Positions 6,701 through 12,057 are shown, numbered from the stretch's first letter. The stretch: 12,057 bases of DNA from Gammaproteobacteria bacterium UBA6724 (GCA_002454165.1 DKIG01000021.1:1-12057), one strand, 5' to 3'. Notes: generated by a model not told the origin, from the letters alone. Numbers and translations are program-made.

Positions 6701-7815
6701 AAACGCGGGGCAGGCTACAACAGATCTGGGGCCGGGTCAGTTTTGAAATCCAGCGTCTGCGTGACAACCCGCACTGCGCTAGAGAAGAATTTGAGCATAT
6801 CCTGAAGGACGAAGATCCTGGCCTCAGTGTGAAACTGACTTTTGCCCCGGATGAAAACATCCTTGCGCCTGTGTTGACTGAGCCGGTGTTGACTGAGCCG
6901 GTGTTGACTAAGCCTGCGTTGACTGAGCCGGTGTTGACTGAGCCAATGTTGACTGAGCCAATGTTGACTAAGCCGATGTTGACTGAGCCGATGTTGACTA
7001 GGCCAATGTTGACTAGCGGCGCCAAACCCCGCGTGGCGATACTGAGAGACCAGGGCGTCAATAGCCAGGTGGAAATGGCGGCGGCTTTCACCCGGGCAGG
7101 TTTCGCCGCCATTGATGTTCATATGAGTGATTTGTTTGCTGGCAGTCTGGATCTGTCATCCTTCAAAGGGCTGGCTGCCTGTGGTGGCTTCTCCTACGGC
7201 GATGTTCTGGGCGCCGGTGAGGGCTGGGCAAAGTCCATCCTCTATCACAACAAGATGCGCGATATGTTTGAGCAATACTTTACCCGTGAGGACAGCTTCA
7301 CTCTGGGTGCCTGTAATGGTTGCCAGATGCTTGCCAGTTTGAAAACGCTGATACCAGGCACGGCACACTGGCCCAGGTTCGTGCGCAATGCGTCAGAGCA
7401 GTATGAAGCCAGATTTTCCCTGGTCAGGGTGGAATCCAGTCGGTGCCTTTTCTTCGCCGAGATGGCAGGCTCCTATATGCCCATAGTGGTCAGTCACGGC
7501 GAGGGCAGGGCGGCTATTACACCGGCGCAGATGGACGCACTCGCCGCCAGGGAGCAGATCTGCTTGCGCTTCGTTGACCACGACATCAAGGTGACCGAAA
7601 GTTACCCATACAATCCCAATGGCTCCCCAGGGGGAGTGACGGCGGTGTCTAGTGAAGACGGCAGAGTCCTGGCGATGATGCCGCATCCGGAAAGGGTTTA
7701 CAGAAATGTGCAAAATACCTGGCGCACCTATGATGACAGTGTCGGCGGTAGTGATGCCGCCGAGGATAGCCCCTGGATGCGGTTGTTTCGTAACGCAAGA
7801 GCCTGGCTGGGATAG
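3760..7815 (+). CDS. purL: Phosphoribosylformylglycinamidine synthase (large, single-chain PurL)
   Basis: PurL catalyses the fourth step of purine synthesis, converting FGAR, glutamine and ATP to FGAM. This is the large form, an FGAM synthase fused to a class I glutaminase that passes ammonia through an internal channel. The 1351 residues begin like E. coli PurL (PSALSSFR, 7-14), supporting the ATG at 3760 with AGGAAG upstream. The order is: N-terminal PurS-like domain (about 1-145, with RPRTGTISPWSSKATD-type sequence near 87-102), linker with SEHCRHK (223-229), FGAM synthase halves with MKVETHNHPTAIAP from 301, and glutaminase (about 1086-1351). The glutaminase triad appears as C1185 in GACNGCQM, H1309 and E1311 in MMPHPER. 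The frame is intact. Between the synthase and glutaminase, residues 1036-1085 are ten five-residue repeats, which account for most of the excess over E. coli (about 1295). Catalysis should be unaffected because the insert sits at a domain boundary; that is inference. Confidence 0.98.
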   Translation: MLVLPGPSALSSFRVQALHANLALGGLSVTAIDTRFVHFVDLGGVDLDGALAGQETILSNLLRYGADEAQRDEAIDTTQGILKLTLPRTGTISPWSSKATDIVHICGLDAVRRIERGIIYQFQLAAQPSVAELRQKIDPLIHDPMTEQVLDSLAVDFLFAAAEPGPLGRVPLLKAGASALEEANLALGLALTKREIDYLVAAFRRLGREPTDVELMMFAQANSEHCRHKTFQAIWTVDGVQKPDSLMDMIRNTYQQTQGAGILSAYEDNAAVIQGSPGARFYPAPESREFGYHPEAVHILMKVETHNHPTAIAPFPGAATGAGGEIRDEGAVGRGAKPKAGLTGYTVSNLKLPGFVQPWETDYGKPEPIASALDIMIEAPLGSAAFNNEFGRPNIAGYFRTFEMEVAGRVYGYHKPIMIAGGLGNIRAEHIEQTRIEPGAALLVLGGPAMRIGLGGGAASSMTTGTSDAALDFASVQRGNPEIQHRCQEVIDQCWQLGAKNPIQFIHDVGAGGLCNALPELVRDGGVGGEFDLRRVPSAEPGMTPLEIWCNEAQERYVLAVPTRDLPRFESICRRERCPVAIVGQALASPRLKVSDDLLGEVPVDLPLSLVFGGPPRLHKRVTSQPLPTTEKTTGKYARQDFTDALHRVLGHPTVGSKNFLVTIGDRSVGGLVARDQMIGPWQVPVSDVAVTSSSYIGYAGEAMAMGERTPIALLSSPASARMAVGESITNIAAAAVEKITDVRLSANWMAAMGAPGEDARLFDAVHAVAMELCPALGITIPVGKDSMSMATHWQDGANAKSVTSPLSLIVSAFAPLDDIRQTLTPELQQVPNSKLLLLDLSGGKMRLGGSVLAQCYGELGEEAADLEAPQVIKSFFKFIQGAREKLLAYHDRSDGGLIVTMLEMAFAARSGIDIDAPPDRDLLPWLFNEELGAVIQVAESEVDALLRQLDDLGIKTCVAGSLNAAAKLRVFQGGELIYQETRGRLQQIWGRVSFEIQRLRDNPHCAREEFEHILKDEDPGLSVKLTFAPDENILAPVLTEPVLTEPVLTKPALTEPVLTEPMLTEPMLTKPMLTEPMLTRPMLTSGAKPRVAILRDQGVNSQVEMAAAFTRAGFAAIDVHMSDLFAGSLDLSSFKGLAACGGFSYGDVLGAGEGWAKSILYHNKMRDMFEQYFTREDSFTLGACNGCQMLASLKTLIPGTAHWPRFVRNASEQYEARFSLVRVESSRCLFFAEMAGSYMPIVVSHGEGRAAITPAQMDALAAREQICLRFVDHDIKVTESYPYNPNGSPGGVTAVSSEDGRVLAMMPHPERVYRNVQNTWRTYDDSVGGSDAAEDSPWMRLFRNARAWLG
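6865..7014 (+). repeat. In-frame 15-bp tandem array in the PurL linker
   Basis: Ten 15-bp units, type TTGACTGAGCCGGTG, encode residues 1036-1085: APVLT, EPVLT twice, KPALT, EPVLT, EPMLT twice, KPMLT, EPMLT and RPMLT. Nearly all differences are single G/A changes (GAG/AAG, GTG/ATG) or a third-base change in the proline codon. V-type units lie upstream and M-type units downstream, so later copying probably spread the ATG variant. In E. coli PurL the same place reads approximately AAPYIATGARPK, so one ancestral pentapeptide (APVLT) seems to have been amplified nine times. A proline every five residues predicts an extended, unstructured linker. Confidence 0.97.
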
Positions 7816-7880
7816 GGATTTAGAGGACGGAGCCCCGACTGTGGTAATCTGATGCTTGCTTTCTCGGCAGGGACAGGACA

Positions 7881-8426
7881 TTGATTTACGATCTGGGGAC
7901 AAGAAAAGTTGAGATACGAGGCGATGATTACTGGATAGCGGACAACGCCACCGTCCTCGGTTCAGTGATACTGGAAAATAACACCAGCGTCTGGTTTAAC
8001 GCCGTGCTTCGGGGAGATACCGAACTGATTACCATCGGCGAAAATACCAATATTCAGGATGGCGCCGTCCTGCACATTGATGTTGGTATGCCCCTGAGCA
8101 TCGGCAAGAATGTCACTCTGGGGCATCAAGCGGTGGCACATGGATGCGAGATTGGCGACAACTCACTGATTGGCATCAACGCCGTTATCCTCACTGGCGC
8201 CAAGATCGGTAAAAACTGCCTGATAGCCGCCAATGCCCTGGTCCCGGAAGGCAAGGAAATCCCCGACGGCTCACTCGTCATGGGCTCTCCCGGCAAGGTC
8301 ATTCGCCCACTCACAGCAGAACAGATCCAAGGCATCACCCTGAACGCCATGGGATATGTTGAGAACTTCAAACGTTTTAAGAAGCAATTGAAGGCGGTAG
8401 CTGGGTCTGGGAGCCAACCTTCCTGA
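7881..8426 (+). CDS. Gamma-class carbonic anhydrase-like protein (YrdA/PaaY family)
   Basis: The 181-residue protein is a left-handed parallel beta-helix built of hexapeptide repeats (for example IGENTNIQDG, IGKNVTLGH, IGDNSLIG, IGKNCLIA). The gamma carbonic anhydrase metal site is complete: H65 (AVLH), H82 (GHQ) and H87 (AHGC), with R44 and D46 (RGD) and Q59-D60. Proteins of this family form trimers with zinc or iron between subunits. The acidic proton-shuttle loop of Methanosarcina Cam is absent, as in YrdA, so CO2 hydration activity is uncertain and other hydrolase roles (PaaY thioesterase) are known. The start is a TTG at 7881 with AGGGA (7869-7873) seven bases upstream; the sequence MIYDLG then matches the usual family N-terminus. 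It follows purL by 65 bp and may share its transcript. Confidence 0.92.
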   Translation: MIYDLGTRKVEIRGDDYWIADNATVLGSVILENNTSVWFNAVLRGDTELITIGENTNIQDGAVLHIDVGMPLSIGKNVTLGHQAVAHGCEIGDNSLIGINAVILTGAKIGKNCLIAANALVPEGKEIPDGSLVMGSPGKVIRPLTAEQIQGITLNAMGYVENFKRFKKQLKAVAGSGSQPS

Positions 8427-8489
8427 ATTTTTTGGAATCAAACAACCCAACTATGAGGGATTGAATATCGCCACCACCAGAGTGAAATC

Positions 8490-9680
8490 ATGCTGAGCAA
8501 CCAAGAACTGGAGAAAATTCTCAACCGCGGGGAAAGCGACCATGTGGAATTCACCGAATCCGTCAAGGATTTGGATAAACTCCAGAAAGCAATATGCGCC
8601 TTTGCTAATGATCTGCCCAACCACAAATCGCCAGGTTTTGTTTTCATAGGAATCATGGATGACGGTAGCAGTGCCGACCTGACTATAGATGATGAGTTAT
8701 TGCAAAAACTTGGCGGATTGCGGAGCGATGGAAAGATTCTTCCTTTTCCAAGGATGGAAGTTGACAAAAGAGTGTTGAACCTTGGTGAAGTTGCAGTGAT
8801 ACAGGTGGAGCCTTCGGACAATCCGCCGGTAAAGGCTGACGGCAGATGTTGGATTAGAGTAGGTCCAAGACGTGCACAAGCCTCTGCCGAAGAGGAGCGT
8901 TGGCTAACGGAAAAACGCCGATGGGGAAATATGCCCTACGACATGCAGGGAGTGATTGGCGCGTCTGTGGAAAGCGATCTGGGTATGCGGCAATTTGAGC
9001 ACGAATACTTGCCGACTGCAATATCGCCAGAAGTGTTGCAAGAGAATGACCGTAAACTTGAAGCACAATTACAGGCGTTGCGCATGACAACACATGACGG
9101 CACGCCAACTGTTACTGCAATTCTCATCTTAGGCAAAGACCTGCTTAATTGGTTTCCGGGCGCATACATTCAGTTTGTTCGCTATGCGGGAAACGAAGTT
9201 ACGGACCCTATACTGGACCAGAAAGAAATACATGGAACCTTGCCAGAACAGTTGCATAAACTGGAGCAAATTTTGAAGGCGAATATCCGCAACGCGCTGA
9301 ATACGAGCGGCGACAGGCATATAGAAAAGCCAGACTATCCTCTTGATGCGTTACGCGAGCTTACCCGTAATGCAATTATTCACAGGAATTACGAAAATTC
9401 CAACACACCAGTTAAAGTGCATTGGTTTGCCGACAAGGTGGAAATCATCAGCCCAGGATCAGTTTATGGTGCAGTAACCAGAGACAACTTCGGGCAACAA
9501 GGGACTACGGCTTATCGCAACCCCACTATTGCCGAAGCAATGAAGAATATGGGGTATATGCAACGATTTGGAATCGGCATTGCCACGGCGCGCAAAGCCT
9601 TGGAACAGAACGGTAATCCGCCACTAGAATTTGATGTGCAGGACACTTTTATTTTTACCAAGATAAAGAAACAACAATGA
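8490..9680 (+). CDS. AlbA_2/Schlafen-domain protein with GHKL-like ATPase region
   Basis: The 396-residue protein belongs to the large family often annotated as putative transcriptional regulator or RecG-like ATP-binding protein. The N-terminal AlbA_2 (Schlafen AlbA) domain covers about 12-135: GESDHVEFTES (14-24), ICAFAND (35-41), GFVFIGIMDDG (49-59) and WIRVGPR (121-127). The C-terminal HATPase_c_4-like part starts near 284 with LRELTRNAIIHRNY (288-301; E290 and N294 resemble the N-box), then VEIISPG (317-323) and RNPTIAEAMKNMGYMQRFGIG (split over 343-363). The winged-helix tail found in many relatives is missing, as the protein stops about 30 residues after the ATPase part. AlbA_2 domains occur in regulators, in eukaryotic Schlafen tRNA nucleases and in antiviral genes, so the role is open. 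There is no strong Shine-Dalgarno before the ATG at 8490. It overlaps the next gene by four bases, implying translational coupling. Codon use is more AT-rich than in purL. Confidence 0.88.
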   Translation: MLSNQELEKILNRGESDHVEFTESVKDLDKLQKAICAFANDLPNHKSPGFVFIGIMDDGSSADLTIDDELLQKLGGLRSDGKILPFPRMEVDKRVLNLGEVAVIQVEPSDNPPVKADGRCWIRVGPRRAQASAEEERWLTEKRRWGNMPYDMQGVIGASVESDLGMRQFEHEYLPTAISPEVLQENDRKLEAQLQALRMTTHDGTPTVTAILILGKDLLNWFPGAYIQFVRYAGNEVTDPILDQKEIHGTLPEQLHKLEQILKANIRNALNTSGDRHIEKPDYPLDALRELTRNAIIHRNYENSNTPVKVHWFADKVEIISPGSVYGAVTRDNFGQQGTTAYRNPTIAEAMKNMGYMQRFGIGIATARKALEQNGNPPLEFDVQDTFIFTKIKKQQ

Positions 9681-10666
9681 AAACCATCGCATTTTTTAAT
9701 AACAAAGGTGGCCTGGGGAAAACTTCACTCGTCTATCATCTTGCCTGGATGTTTGCTGAACAGGAGTATCGAATTGTTGTGGCTGACTTGGATCCTCAGG
9801 CTAATCTCAGCGGGATGTTTCTTGAGGAAGAAACTCTTGCGACGCTTTGGCAAGACGCGGACAAAAAAACTATTGATGGGTCTATAGCACCCCTGTTTAC
9901 GGGGATAGGGGATATTTCAGAGCAACCATATATTGAAAAAATTAGTGAGCGAATCGGTTTGCTGACAGGGGACCTTGCGCTTTCTAAACGTGAGGATGAT
10001 CTTTCTGGGCAATGGTCAAAATGTATGGATGGCGACGAGCGGGCATTTCGCGTTACCGCTGCTTTTGCGAGGTTGATCGCTAGCGCGGGAAAGGAATTTG
10101 AAGCCGACCTGACACTTGTGGATGTTGGTCCCAACCTCGGTGCTATCAACCGGACCGCGCTGATAGCCAGTGATTATGTGGTGATACCGCTTGCCCCAGA
10201 TTTATTCTCACTACAAGGTTTACGCAATGTGGGCCCGACTCTCATCACTTGGCGAACGGCATGGAAAGAGCGGATTAAAAAGAAACCGAAGGCTCTGAAA
10301 ATTGATTTACCAAAAGGTGAGATGAAACCGCTCGGTTATATCGTTATGCGGCACTCCGCCATATTGAGCCGTCCGGTTAAGGCGTATTTAAACTGGATTA
10401 ACAAAATACCTGCGGAATATAGGAAATCCGTTCTGGACATAACTGATGGTAGTAGTTCACCTAGCATTGAGAATGACGAGAATATTTTGGCGCATTTGAA
10501 AGATTACCGCTCGCTTATGCCGATGGCGCAAGAAGCGAACAAGCCTATGTTTATGTTAAAACCTGCTGATGGCGTTATTGGCGGACAGCAAAACGCTGTC
10601 AGAAATTGCTACGAGGATTTTCAATCGCTCGCAAAAATAATTCTCCAACGGATTGATGAAGGATAA
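9677..10666 (+). CDS. ParA/MinD-family ATPase (orphan, no ParB)
   Basis: The 329-residue protein has a deviant Walker A KGGLGKTS at 10-17 (signature lysine K10, P-loop K15), the A-prime motif DLDPQAN at 37-43 and Walker B-like LVDVGPN at 147-153. This identifies the ParA/Soj/MinD type of P-loop ATPase, dimerising on ATP and usually binding DNA or membrane. There is no N-terminal helix-turn-helix, so it is not a plasmid type Ia ParA. The C-terminal third (about 200-329, with basic KERIKKKPKALK at 197-208) has an insertion not seen in chromosomal ParA and looks specific to a subfamily. No parB gene or parS-like site is nearby. The ATG at 9677 overlaps the stop of the AlbA_2 gene (ATGA), so the two proteins are probably made together and may interact. 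Functions in partition, defence or regulation are all possible. Confidence 0.88.
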   Translation: MKTIAFFNNKGGLGKTSLVYHLAWMFAEQEYRIVVADLDPQANLSGMFLEEETLATLWQDADKKTIDGSIAPLFTGIGDISEQPYIEKISERIGLLTGDLALSKREDDLSGQWSKCMDGDERAFRVTAAFARLIASAGKEFEADLTLVDVGPNLGAINRTALIASDYVVIPLAPDLFSLQGLRNVGPTLITWRTAWKERIKKKPKALKIDLPKGEMKPLGYIVMRHSAILSRPVKAYLNWINKIPAEYRKSVLDITDGSSSPSIENDENILAHLKDYRSLMPMAQEANKPMFMLKPADGVIGGQQNAVRNCYEDFQSLAKIILQRIDEG

Positions 10667-10701
10667 TAAAACCTCTCTCATACTTGTCCATCGCCCAATC
10701 C

Positions 10702-10803
10702 ATGAACTACGGCGACCTGCTGGAAGTGTGGCAGGTGCTGGAAATTGAACGCTTTTTATCGCAAAAGACACTACACAACTATCAGAATAGATTTATCCAT
10801 TAA
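10702..10803 (+). pseudogene. 33-residue frame, possible gene remnant
   Basis: From the ATG at 10702 the frame encodes MNYGDLLEVWQVLEIERFL and 14 more residues to a stop at 10801. The frame stays open upstream to 10660, reading LSYLSIAQS before the ATG. The predicted amphipathic, helix-rich composition looks protein-like, more so than random sequence, but there is no ribosome binding site and I do not recognise it. It may be the C-terminal remnant of a gene lost when the ParA unit was inserted, a tiny third gene of that unit, or chance. Confidence 0.3.
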
Positions 10804-10816
10804 ATCAATCCGCGTC

Positions 10817-10845
10817 TTAACAACCATCGCAATATTGCGTATATT
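10817..10845 (+). promoter_or_regulatory. Promoter of tRNA-Ser
   Basis: TTAACA (10817-10822, five of six bases to consensus) and TATATT (10840-10845, five of six) are 17 bases apart. Transcription would start near 10852, about 44 bases before the mature tRNA. The GC-rich stretch after the -10 (CCGCATCCCG) resembles the discriminator of stringently controlled stable-RNA promoters. Confidence 0.65.
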
Positions 10846-10895
10846 CCGCATCCCGATTGTGGGACGGGAGATGTGTTGATCAGTCATGTTTTCCC

Positions 10896-10983
10896 GGAGG
10901 GGTGGCAGAGCGGTTGAATGCACCGGTCTTGAAAACCGGCATGTCGAGAGGCATCCAGGGTTCGAATCCCTGCCCCTCCGCCA
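10896..10983 (+). tRNA. tRNA-Ser, anticodon UGA (reads UCA and other UCN)
   Basis: The acceptor stem GGAGGGG (10896-10902) pairs with CCCCTCC (10973-10979), followed by discriminator G and an encoded CCA (10981-10983). The anticodon stem is CCGGT/ACCGG (10923-10927 and 10935-10939) with loop CTTGAAA; anticodon TGA is at 10930-10932. A 16-base variable arm (10940-10955) marks a class II tRNA, as expected for serine. The T arm is CAGGG-TTCGAAT-CCCTG (10956-10972). No terminator is visible; the low-complexity array starts directly after CCA. Confidence 0.98.
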
Positions 10984-11020
10984 TCGTCACCATCGTCATC
11001 GCGTCGCCGTCATCACGTCG

Positions 11021-11129
11021 CCGTCGCTGTCATCGCGTCACCACCGTAGTCGCCGTAACTGCTGTCACCACATCGTCGCCGTCGCTGTCATCGCGTCACC
11101 ACCGTAGTCGCCGTAACTGCTGTCACCAC
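11021..11129. repeat. 58-bp direct duplication within the array
   Basis: The segment starting CCGTCGCTGTCATCGCGTCA at 11021 recurs at 11079; the first 51 bases are identical. This long exact match inside the degenerate array shows a recent duplication. Confidence 0.9.
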
Positions 11130-11154
11130 CGTAGTCGCCGTAACTGCTGTCACC
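11101..11154. repeat. Perfect 27-bp tandem duplication within the array
   Basis: Bases 11101-11127, starting ACCGTAGTCGCCGTAACTGC, are repeated exactly at 11128-11154. It overlaps the second copy of the 58-bp duplication, so the copying events are nested. Confidence 0.9.
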
Positions 11155-11740
11155 ACATCGTCGCCGTAACTGTCGTCACCGTAACTGCCGTCACCACATC
11201 GCCGCTGTAACTGTCGTCACCGTCGCGCCGTCATCGCGCCGCCCCCGCCGTCATCGCGTCACCGTCGCGTCGCCGTCACCACCTCGCCACCGTCATCGCG
11301 TCGCCACCGCTGTCACCACCTCGCCTCCGCTGTCACCACCGTCGCCGCCGTAACTGCCGTCATCGCGCCACCGTCGTCGCCGTCATCGCGCCGCCACCGC
11401 TGTCACCACCTCGTCATCGCGTCGCCGTAACTGCTGTCATCGCGTCACCGTCACCGTCATCGCCACCGTCATCGCGTCGCCGTCATCGCGTCACCGTCGT
11501 CGTCACCGTCGCGTCGCCTCCGCCGTCACCACCTCGCCGCCGTAACTGCTGTCACCACCTCGTCGCCGTCATCGCGTCGCCGTCCCCGCGATACCACATC
11601 GCCGCCACCAGCGTTGTCACTATCAGGCTGCCACCAGCGCTGTCACCGTCACCGTCGTCGCCGTCATCGCGTCGCCTCCGCTGTCACCACCGTCGCCGTC
11701 ACCATCGTCACCGCCATATCGCCATTCCCGTTTTCGCCAC

Positions 11741-11769
11741 TTAAAAGCGAGGGCGGACGCATCTATGAT
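11741..11769 (+). promoter_or_regulatory. Possible promoter of the lipoprotein gene
   Basis: TATGAT (11764-11769, five of six to consensus) lies 17 bases after TTAAAA (11741-11746, four of six to consensus). It is placed right at the end of the low-complexity array and 63 bases before the proposed start. Confidence 0.4.
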
Positions 11770-11784
11770 AAAACTCAACAAGGA

Positions 11785-11800
11785 GTGCTAGCATAAGCAC
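11785..11800 (+). repeat. Small hairpin in the lipoprotein leader
   Basis: GTGCT (11785-11789) and AGCAC (11796-11800) pair across a six-base loop. It lies between the proposed promoter and the start codon; no T-run follows. It may be without function. Confidence 0.3.
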
Positions 11801-11832
11801 CATTAAAGGCGGCATCTGAGGACATTCGAAAA

Positions 11833-12057
11833 ATGCAAATACCAATGAGAAACAACCAGTCATTGCATAGTCTTGGCGGCGCGGGGCGCGCAGGCACCGT
11901 CAGACGCATGCTGCTAGGCATGCTGACGCCCTTGGTGACGCTCTTGTTAATGCTTTTGTTAACCATGTCGCTAGTTGCATGCTCCAGCGGTGGTGGTAGC
12001 AGCAGAAGCGAAGCCCCGCCACCGCCAGCATCACCACCGCCGCCAAGCACTCAAACA
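11833..12057 (+). CDS. Proline-rich lipoprotein, N-terminal part (runs off the window)
   Basis: Seventy-five codons from the ATG at 11833 stay open to the last base. The translation has a long basic lead (R6, R19, R24, R25), a hydrophobic core at about 26-46 (MLLGMLTPLVTLLLMLLLTM) and a lipobox LVAC at 47-50, so C50 should be lipidated after cleavage by signal peptidase II. Mature residues begin CSSGGGSSRSE, followed by a proline-rich stretch (APPPPASPPPP, 61-71), typical of a flexible tether to an outer-membrane or periplasmic domain that lies beyond the window. Ser at +2 after Cys fits outer-membrane sorting in enterobacteria. GAGGA (11818-11822) is ten bases before the ATG; a second ATG at 11845 is a weaker choice. 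The unusually long n-region could mean the true start is later. The product family cannot be named. Confidence 0.75.
   Translation, partial: MQIPMRNNQSLHSLGGAGRAGTVRRMLLGMLTPLVTLLLMLLLTMSLVACSSGGGSSRSEAPPPPASPPPPSTQT

Larger units (their letters stand above)
10984..11735. repeat. About 750-bp GTC-based low-complexity array
   Basis: From the base after the tRNA CCA, the DNA is made almost wholly of blocks such as CGTCAC, CGTCGC, CGTCAT, CACCAC and CATCGC in changing order. The plus strand is rich in C and poor in A. GTAACTG occurs nine times as a recurring island (near 11055, 11113, 11140, 11166, 11181, 11206, 11350, 11427 and 11542). Blocks shift in phase, so no reading frame is kept; the open frames crossing it have no start signals, domains or plausible composition. 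It fades out by about 11735 into ordinary sequence. No gene, RNA or spacer-repeat structure is seen in this stretch. Function is unknown; expansion by slippage or recombination is likely. Confidence 0.93.

Noticed and set aside
6693..7122. Antisense frames over the PurL linker that read like pentapeptide-repeat proteins (NIGSV, QHRLS)
   Set aside because: They are the reverse reading of the 15-bp array, whose period keeps all frames open; purL on the plus strand is certain and has the proper homology on both sides.
8395..8433. Terminator between the carbonic anhydrase-like gene and the AlbA_2 gene
   Set aside because: The stem (GGT-AGCT with AGCCAACC) is imperfect and the T6 is about ten bases away; the upstream arm also lies in coding sequence.
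8432..8469. Promoter for the AlbA_2-ParA pair (TTGGAA with downstream TATGAG or GAATAT)
   Set aside because: No pair of hexamers has both acceptable matches and 16-18 base spacing.
10857..11210. Open frame of about 117 codons crossing tRNA-Ser and the start of the GTC tract
   Set aside because: It runs through a complete tRNA gene, and its remainder is only the translated repeat (VTAVTT and SRRNCCHH-type runs) without ribosome site or domain.
10984..11735. CRISPR array
   Set aside because: There are no constant repeats separated by unique spacers; all of it is short degenerate trinucleotide-like blocks and no cas genes are present.

Overview
The window looks like chromosomal DNA from a gammaproteobacterium. 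RpoH, PurL, TadA and GloB all closely resemble their enterobacterial relatives as I remember them, and PurL is the single-chain (large) form typical of that group. The genus cannot be read from the sequence. A striking trait is how many short tandem repeats there are, both inside one essential gene and between genes. This suggests a genome prone to repeat expansion.

Layout. Bases 1-620 are gene-poor: a hairpin at the edge, a possible small membrane protein on the minus strand, and GGAATGACGG-type repeats at both ends, including a 17-bp array just behind gloB. Bases 627-1968 (minus strand) carry gloB (glyoxalase II) and an MTH1-like NUDIX hydrolase; both are house-cleaning functions (methylglyoxal detoxification, oxidised nucleotide removal). 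Divergent from these is rpoH, the heat-shock sigma factor, with its own extended -10 promoter. Then follow, all on the plus strand, tadA (tRNA wobble A-to-I editing), purL (purine synthesis) and a gamma-class carbonic anhydrase-like protein, closely spaced and possibly co-transcribed. PurL has a linker enlarged by ten copies of a 15-bp repeat.

Bases 8490-10666 form an accessory-looking two-gene unit with a 4-bp ATGA overlap. The first gene encodes a Schlafen/AlbA_2-type nucleic-acid-binding domain joined to a GHKL-like ATPase region. The second encodes an orphan ParA/MinD-type ATPase without a ParB partner. The unit is visibly more AT-rich than the core genes and is followed by a possible gene remnant and a tRNA-Ser(UGA), a common class of integration site. 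It is the best candidate here for an uncharacterised functional module (defence, regulation or element maintenance), but its function is not shown by the sequence.

Directly at the CCA end of the tRNA starts about 750 bp of low-complexity DNA built from GTC-containing trinucleotides, with nested 27- and 58-bp duplications and nine GTAACTG islands. It contains no credible gene. It ends before a start-proximal fragment of a proline-rich lipoprotein that runs off the window.
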